From: an uncultured Bacilli bacterium
GTDB taxonomy: Bacteria; Bacillota_I; Bacilli_A; RF39; UBA660
DNA: 18,082 bases
Reading direction: 5' to 3'
Assembly (NCBI GenBank): GCA_910587535.1
Contig: CAJUKM010000027.1
Location: 1-18,082 of the forward strand
The notes under the pieces were generated by a model. It did no database searches, had not been told where the DNA came from, and saw only the letters and a program-made list of their open reading frames with translations. Below are positions 14,612 to 18,082 of the stretch, piece by piece (within the stretch, counting starts at the first letter, position 1; the number at the start of each line of letters is the position of its first letter). The position numbers were made by a program, and so were the translations under genes.

Positions 14612-17482
14612 TCATTCAAATTCTATTTTTTCACTCTCTTCTATTATGAACTGGGTATCTTCGTTTCTCTTTCCAACTTTACCTTTAAACTTATAAAGTC
14701 CACCCTCATTTACGTTTTGTATGAGGGAATAATTCCTAGGAAATATCACAGCTATTCCAGGTTTAGTATCATCGGATATATCTAGAAATGCCATTTTTTC
14801 ACCTTTCTTAGTATTTATTATCTTTATCTTATCTACTAGTACAGCTATACTCGTAATTCTGTTCATATACATATCGAGTGCATCAAGTTTAGCCGTATCC
14901 CCCTCTCTATATTTTGAAGCAGGATGTCCTGATACATAAAAACCGAAAATATCTAACTCTGAATATTCTGTATCGGGGTCTATATCAACTTCAATTTCAG
15001 GCTTCATCACCAATGATTCGTCCAAACTTTCGACCAATTCGACATAGGTTAGAGCAGAATCGATATTTTTTAAAAGCGTATTTTTAGATACCCCAAATTC
15101 ATCCATAGCGCCTGCTTTGATCAAAGTTTCGACTGCACTCCTATTTATTCCTTTATCTTTAATCTTTTTAAAAAATTCAAAAAAGTCGTGATATGGCTGG
15201 TTTTCGACTATAGTCTTACCTTGAATAGCAGATATGTTTTTAATACATGTAAGAGGTAAAACTATAGTTTTGTTATCGATCGTATACTCTAAAGAACTCA
15301 TATTGATCGATGGCTTTTGAATTTTCATTCCTCTTTTTTTAGCTTCATCGATGATATCTTTTGTCTTCATGCTACTACCTATGTTCATATTGAGGGTGTC
15401 GACATGGACTAAATCGGTATAATTAGCTTTTAAATAAGCCATTTGATAACCGATCAAGGCATATGCAACGGAATGAGCTTTATTAAAACCGTAGTCGGCA
15501 AATTTTACTATTAATTCGTATACTTTACTTGCAACATCCTCACTATAGCCTCGCTCGACAGAACGTTTCACGAAACGTTCACTTTCTTTCTCCATGACTT
15601 CTTTCTTTTTCTTACTCATAGCCCTACGTATCAAATCTGCTTCAGAAAAAGAATATCCACCCATCTTCGAAAGTATTTGCATTATTTGTTCCTGATAGAC
15701 GATTATTCCATAAGTGTAATTCAAAATAGGCTCTAAATCTTTATGGAGATACGATATTTTCTTTTGACCCTTTTGTCTGCTTATGTATTCATCGATGTTT
15801 TGCATTGGTCCCGGTCTAAAAAGTGCAACTGCAGCGATGAGATCGTCAAAAGTACGAGGAGTTAACTTCTTTAGAAAGTTTTTCATTCCTTGAGTTTCGA
15901 ATTGGAAAATGCCATCGGTCTTACCAGAACTCAACAATTTAAACGTCTTTTCGTCGCTTAGTGAAATCTTTCTTATATCAAATTCTGGCATCTTTTTAGA
16001 AATAGTTTGAATTTGTCTATGCAAATTGGTCAAATTGCGAACTGCTAAAAAGTCCATTTTCAAAAGGCCTAATTTTTCTAAATATTCCATAGTATAACCA
16101 GTTAAAATGCCGTCGTTAGATTTAATTGTCGGAATGAGCTCTAATAGGGGAAAACTAGAAATTATCACTCCAGCCGCGTGAATTGTAGTATGTTTCTTTA
16201 ATCCTTCTAAACGCAAACTTATCTTATAGAGCATTTCAAGAGCTTCCTCTTTTATAAATTTAACTAAATCCTGATTCTTTATGTTCTCTCTCAAGCTTTG
16301 TTTTGAATCGATACGTTTTGTAAGATCGGATATTACCTCTTCCCCTACACCTAAAACCTTTCCCACATCTCTTACGACTTGTCTACTTTTCAAAGATCCG
16401 TATGCTACGATTTGAGATACATATCTAGGACCATATTTATTTTTTACATAGTCGATAACTTCATTTCTTCTCTCATCCTCAAAATCCATATCGATATCTG
16501 GCATAGTTATCCTTTCTGGATTCAAAAATCTTTCGAACAATAAATCGTATTTTATTGGGTCTATATCAGTAATTCCAAGAGTATATGATACTAATGAACC
16601 AGCAGCACTTCCCCTCCCTGGGCCGACCATTATCCCGCTTTTCTTGGCATATTTGACATAGTCGTAAACGATTAAAAAATAATCTACAAAGCCCATACTC
16701 TCTATTACTTCTAACTCGAATTTTAATCGGGTCATATATTCACTTGTAACTTTTCCATGCATTCTCTTATCTAAACCTTTAAGGGCTAAAGTTCTCAATA
16801 ACTTAAGAGATTCTGCCTCCGATTTACAAAATGTCGGAATATATCTTTTGCCAAATTCAAATTTCAAATCGAGCATAGCCTGAAACCTATCGACAGTACT
16901 TTTATCGAATTCAGTCGCCTCTAATACATGATGCTCCCCTCTTTCATAAACATCGTCCCCGATTTTATAAAGGACCCCTAGAAAGATCTCATCTTCTTTT
17001 TTTAAACATAGTATTTCGTTTAAGAATAATACATTCTTTGTTATTTGAGAAGCATTTTTTAATTCTGCTTCATTTTTATAACCTAAATAAACGTCGTAAG
17101 CGGTTCTGAGCCTATTGTAAAGATTATAATTGCCATATGGTAAAACGCATACAAGACCACTATTGAATTTATATAAATCGTTTATGGTAAGTTTGCTATC
17201 ACTCACTAGTTCATTGAGACGGATTACGTTTTGATATCCGATATAATCCTTTATATATAGATAAATTCTATTATCACCGATTTTAAATACAACTCCGAAA
17301 ATACCTTTAATACCAGCACTCGAACATTTATCATAAAAATCCATGATGCCATAAGGATTATCGTCTAAAATTCCGACATAGCTACTTCCGTTTTCCTTTG
17401 CATAACTGATAATATCTTTTACCTTAAAAAGACTTTTAAGTAGAGAATAATCACTTTTAAAACTTATAGGTGCATAGTTCAT
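14612..17482 (-). CDS. dnaE: DNA polymerase III alpha subunit, DnaE type
   Basis: Replicative C-family DNA polymerase. In low-GC Gram-positives DnaE usually works beside PolC, extending primers on the lagging strand. It has 956 aa from ATG 17482, chosen because GGGAGG lies 6-7 bases upstream; a longer open start at 17545 has no such site. The N-terminal PHP domain (1-~65) keeps YSLL but lacks the metal-binding His (SFKSDYS for HxHSxYS, LDDNPYG for TDHGNM), so it should be inactive. Palm: GPGRGSAAGS (287-296), PDIDMDF (328-334) with catalytic Asp331 and Asp333, HAAGVIIS, and KMDFLAVRNLT with Asp477. Fingers: GIFQFET, FRPGPMQNI, GIIVYQEQIM and FNKAHSVAYA. Then come the tandem helix-hairpin-helix (SAVETLIKAGAMD) and an OB-fold (KKGEKMAFLDISDD...YKFKGKVG), with nothing after it. 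B. subtilis DnaE is ~1115 aa, so this is a compact form. Stop codon is TGA. Confidence 0.97.
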   Translation of the reverse strand: MNYAPISFKSDYSLLKSLFKVKDIISYAKENGSSYVGILDDNPYGIMDFYDKCSSAGIKGIFGVVFKIGDNRIYLYIKDYIGYQNVIRLNELVSDSKLTINDLYKFNSGLVCVLPYGNYNLYNRLRTAYDVYLGYKNEAELKNASQITKNVLFLNEILCLKKEDEIFLGVLYKIGDDVYERGEHHVLEATEFDKSTVDRFQAMLDLKFEFGKRYIPTFCKSEAESLKLLRTLALKGLDKRMHGKVTSEYMTRLKFELEVIESMGFVDYFLIVYDYVKYAKKSGIMVGPGRGSAAGSLVSYTLGITDIDPIKYDLLFERFLNPERITMPDIDMDFEDERRNEVIDYVKNKYGPRYVSQIVAYGSLKSRQVVRDVGKVLGVGEEVISDLTKRIDSKQSLRENIKNQDLVKFIKEEALEMLYKISLRLEGLKKHTTIHAAGVIISSFPLLELIPTIKSNDGILTGYTMEYLEKLGLLKMDFLAVRNLTNLHRQIQTISKKMPEFDIRKISLSDEKTFKLLSSGKTDGIFQFETQGMKNFLKKLTPRTFDDLIAAVALFRPGPMQNIDEYISRQKGQKKISYLHKDLEPILNYTYGIIVYQEQIMQILSKMGGYSFSEADLIRRAMSKKKKEVMEKESERFVKRSVERGYSEDVASKVYELIVKFADYGFNKAHSVAYALIGYQMAYLKANYTDLVHVDTLNMNIGSSMKTKDIIDEAKKRGMKIQKPSINMSSLEYTIDNKTIVLPLTCIKNISAIQGKTIVENQPYHDFFEFFKKIKDKGINRSAVETLIKAGAMDEFGVSKNTLLKNIDSALTYVELVESLDESLVMKPEIEVDIDPDTEYSELDIFGFYVSGHPASKYREGDTAKLDALDMYMNRITSIAVLVDKIKIINTKKGEKMAFLDISDDTKPGIAVIFPRNYSLIQNVNEGGLYKFKGKVGKRNEDTQFIIEESEKIEFE

Positions 17483-17501
17483 AATTATCCTCCCTAATAA
17501 G

Positions 17502-17531
17502 ATTTTATCATAATAATTGAGACAATGACAA
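17502..17531 (-). promoter_or_regulatory. Promoter of dnaE with extended -10
   Basis: Minus strand: TGATAAAAT gives -10 TAAAAT (17502-17507) with TGn; -35 TTGTCA (17526-17531) at an 18-base spacing. The ribosome binding site GGGAGG follows about 8-10 bases after the -10, so the leader is very short. Confidence 0.55.
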
Positions 17532-17566
17532 TATAGATAACACAATTAGAAAGCATATATAATCGA

Positions 17567-17595
17567 TTGAACTGTGTTTAACATTGTGATAAAAT
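17567..17595 (+). promoter_or_regulatory. Sigma-A promoter for the 17617 gene
   Basis: -35 TTGAAC (17567-17572), 17-base spacer ending TGTGA, -10 TAAAAT (17590-17595) with extended TGn. AGGAGGG follows closely. The -10 to RBS segment is nearly the same as that of the divergent dnaE promoter. Confidence 0.7.
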
Positions 17596-17616
17596 TTTAA
17601 TAGGAGGGTTTTAATT

Positions 17617-18033
17617 ATGGAGAAAACTTATGTGTCGTATAAACCATTTTATAGACATCCAAAAGGAAAAATTATAGAGGCTAGCACATATACTTGCATA
17701 GATTATAGTAAGGAAGAAATAGAGAGTTCTATAGAGACAGACGAAGCTATAAATTATATCAGAGAAAATGCGTCATCTAATTGCATAAGGAGTTTTATCT
17801 GTGATGTCAGTTATTATGTCGACAGTAGATATAGATTAGATAAAGGTTTACCTAAATTGCCGCCTCTTAAAGATAGTTTAAAAGACATATACAAAGTTAC
17901 AATACATATAGAAAAAGAAGAGTCCGATGGTTATCTAGTTGAAAGCAGAAGTTTTACAGTGTATTATCCCGATTTTTTAAAAGATTTGAAACTTTTAAAT
18001 AGTGAAACGCTTATCACGGATAATTTTAGCTAA
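17617..18033 (+). CDS. Small unknown acidic protein
   Basis: 138-aa protein, not recognised. ATG 17617 is preceded by AGGAGGG at a 7-base spacing, a strong translation signal. It has no signal peptide or membrane segment. The N-terminal part (YVSYKPFYRHPKGKIIEAST) and the C-terminal part (YKVTIHIEKEE..YLVESRSFTVYYP) look like beta strands around a helical acidic middle (SKEEIESSIETDEAINYIRE), with two Cys at about residues 56 and 62. It diverges from dnaE. The 49 bases after its stop contain no clear terminator before the window ends. Confidence 0.8.
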   Translation: MEKTYVSYKPFYRHPKGKIIEASTYTCIDYSKEEIESSIETDEAINYIRENASSNCIRSFICDVSYYVDSRYRLDKGLPKLPPLKDSLKDIYKVTIHIEKEESDGYLVESRSFTVYYPDFLKDLKLLNSETLITDNFS

Positions 18034-18082
18034 ATTACAAGTAGAAACCGGAAATTTGTGAAAAAAAGTAGAAAAACGACTA

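Noticed and set aside
57..18033. Apparent excess of TCGA and of codons ending in C before GAN codons
   Set aside because: A hand check of rubrerythrin showed only a mild preference (12 C against 17 T before G), so a genome-wide count would be needed.
18050..18082. GTG with GGAA upstream at the right edge, a possible next plus-strand gene
   Set aside because: Eight codons only and a weak ribosome binding site; not enough to call.

Overview
The window is AT-rich DNA (roughly a third G+C by eye) from what looks like an anaerobic, low-GC Bacillota. The clues are a short DnaE-type replicative polymerase, a typical Firmicutes Ffh, an anaerobe-type rubrerythrin, a CotD-like spore coat protein, strong AGGAGG-like ribosome binding sites and sigma-A promoters with TATAAT-like -10 boxes. 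TGG encodes Trp and TGA is used as a stop (dnaE ends in TGA), so the code is standard and not the mycoplasma code. An uncultured gut or rumen Bacilli or Erysipelotrichia-like lineage is an inference. No rRNA, tRNA, CRISPR array, transposase or integrase was seen.

Layout. 57-4655 (minus strand) holds three paralogous proteins of about 450 aa that I do not recognise, each with a central two-helix membrane hairpin. A 437-base gap between the first two (1428-1864) contains a stranded open fragment resembling the C-terminal end of a DUF6273/FGE-type (C-type-lectin-like) protein. Its asparagine codons are all intact AAY, as in a diversity-generating-retroelement (DGR) template repeat. 4731-6206 is a coiled-coil protein with an acidic linker. 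6284-7672 is a degenerate cofactor-independent phosphoglycerate mutase that has lost its metal and catalytic motifs. 7802-8170 is a CotD-like coat protein with a possible sigma-K-type promoter. 8263-10595 is ffh followed by a lipoprotein whose ribosome binding site starts just inside the end of ffh. All of these are on the minus strand.

On the plus strand, rubrerythrin (10739-11278) diverges from ffh and ends at a clear terminator. Two unrecognised helical proteins follow (11348-11921 and 11976-12998); the first has its frame broken at a run of nine T near the start codon. They converge on an unrecognised 512-aa protein (13018-14556, minus). This is followed by dnaE (14612-17482, minus), which diverges from a small unknown protein (17617-18033, plus).

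Several translation starts were moved to a downstream codon because the ribosome binding site overlaps the longer start: 57-1418, 6284-7672, 8263-9258 and 14612-17482. Most genes have their own promoter with a very short leader, and at two places a terminator T-tract abuts the -35 box of the next promoter. The housekeeping genes (ffh, dnaE, rubrerythrin) are interleaved with lineage-specific unknown genes. I see no single clear multi-gene pathway. The most unusual items are the DGR-template-like fragment, the dead phosphoglycerate mutase, the tandem membrane paralogs and the T9 frame break.
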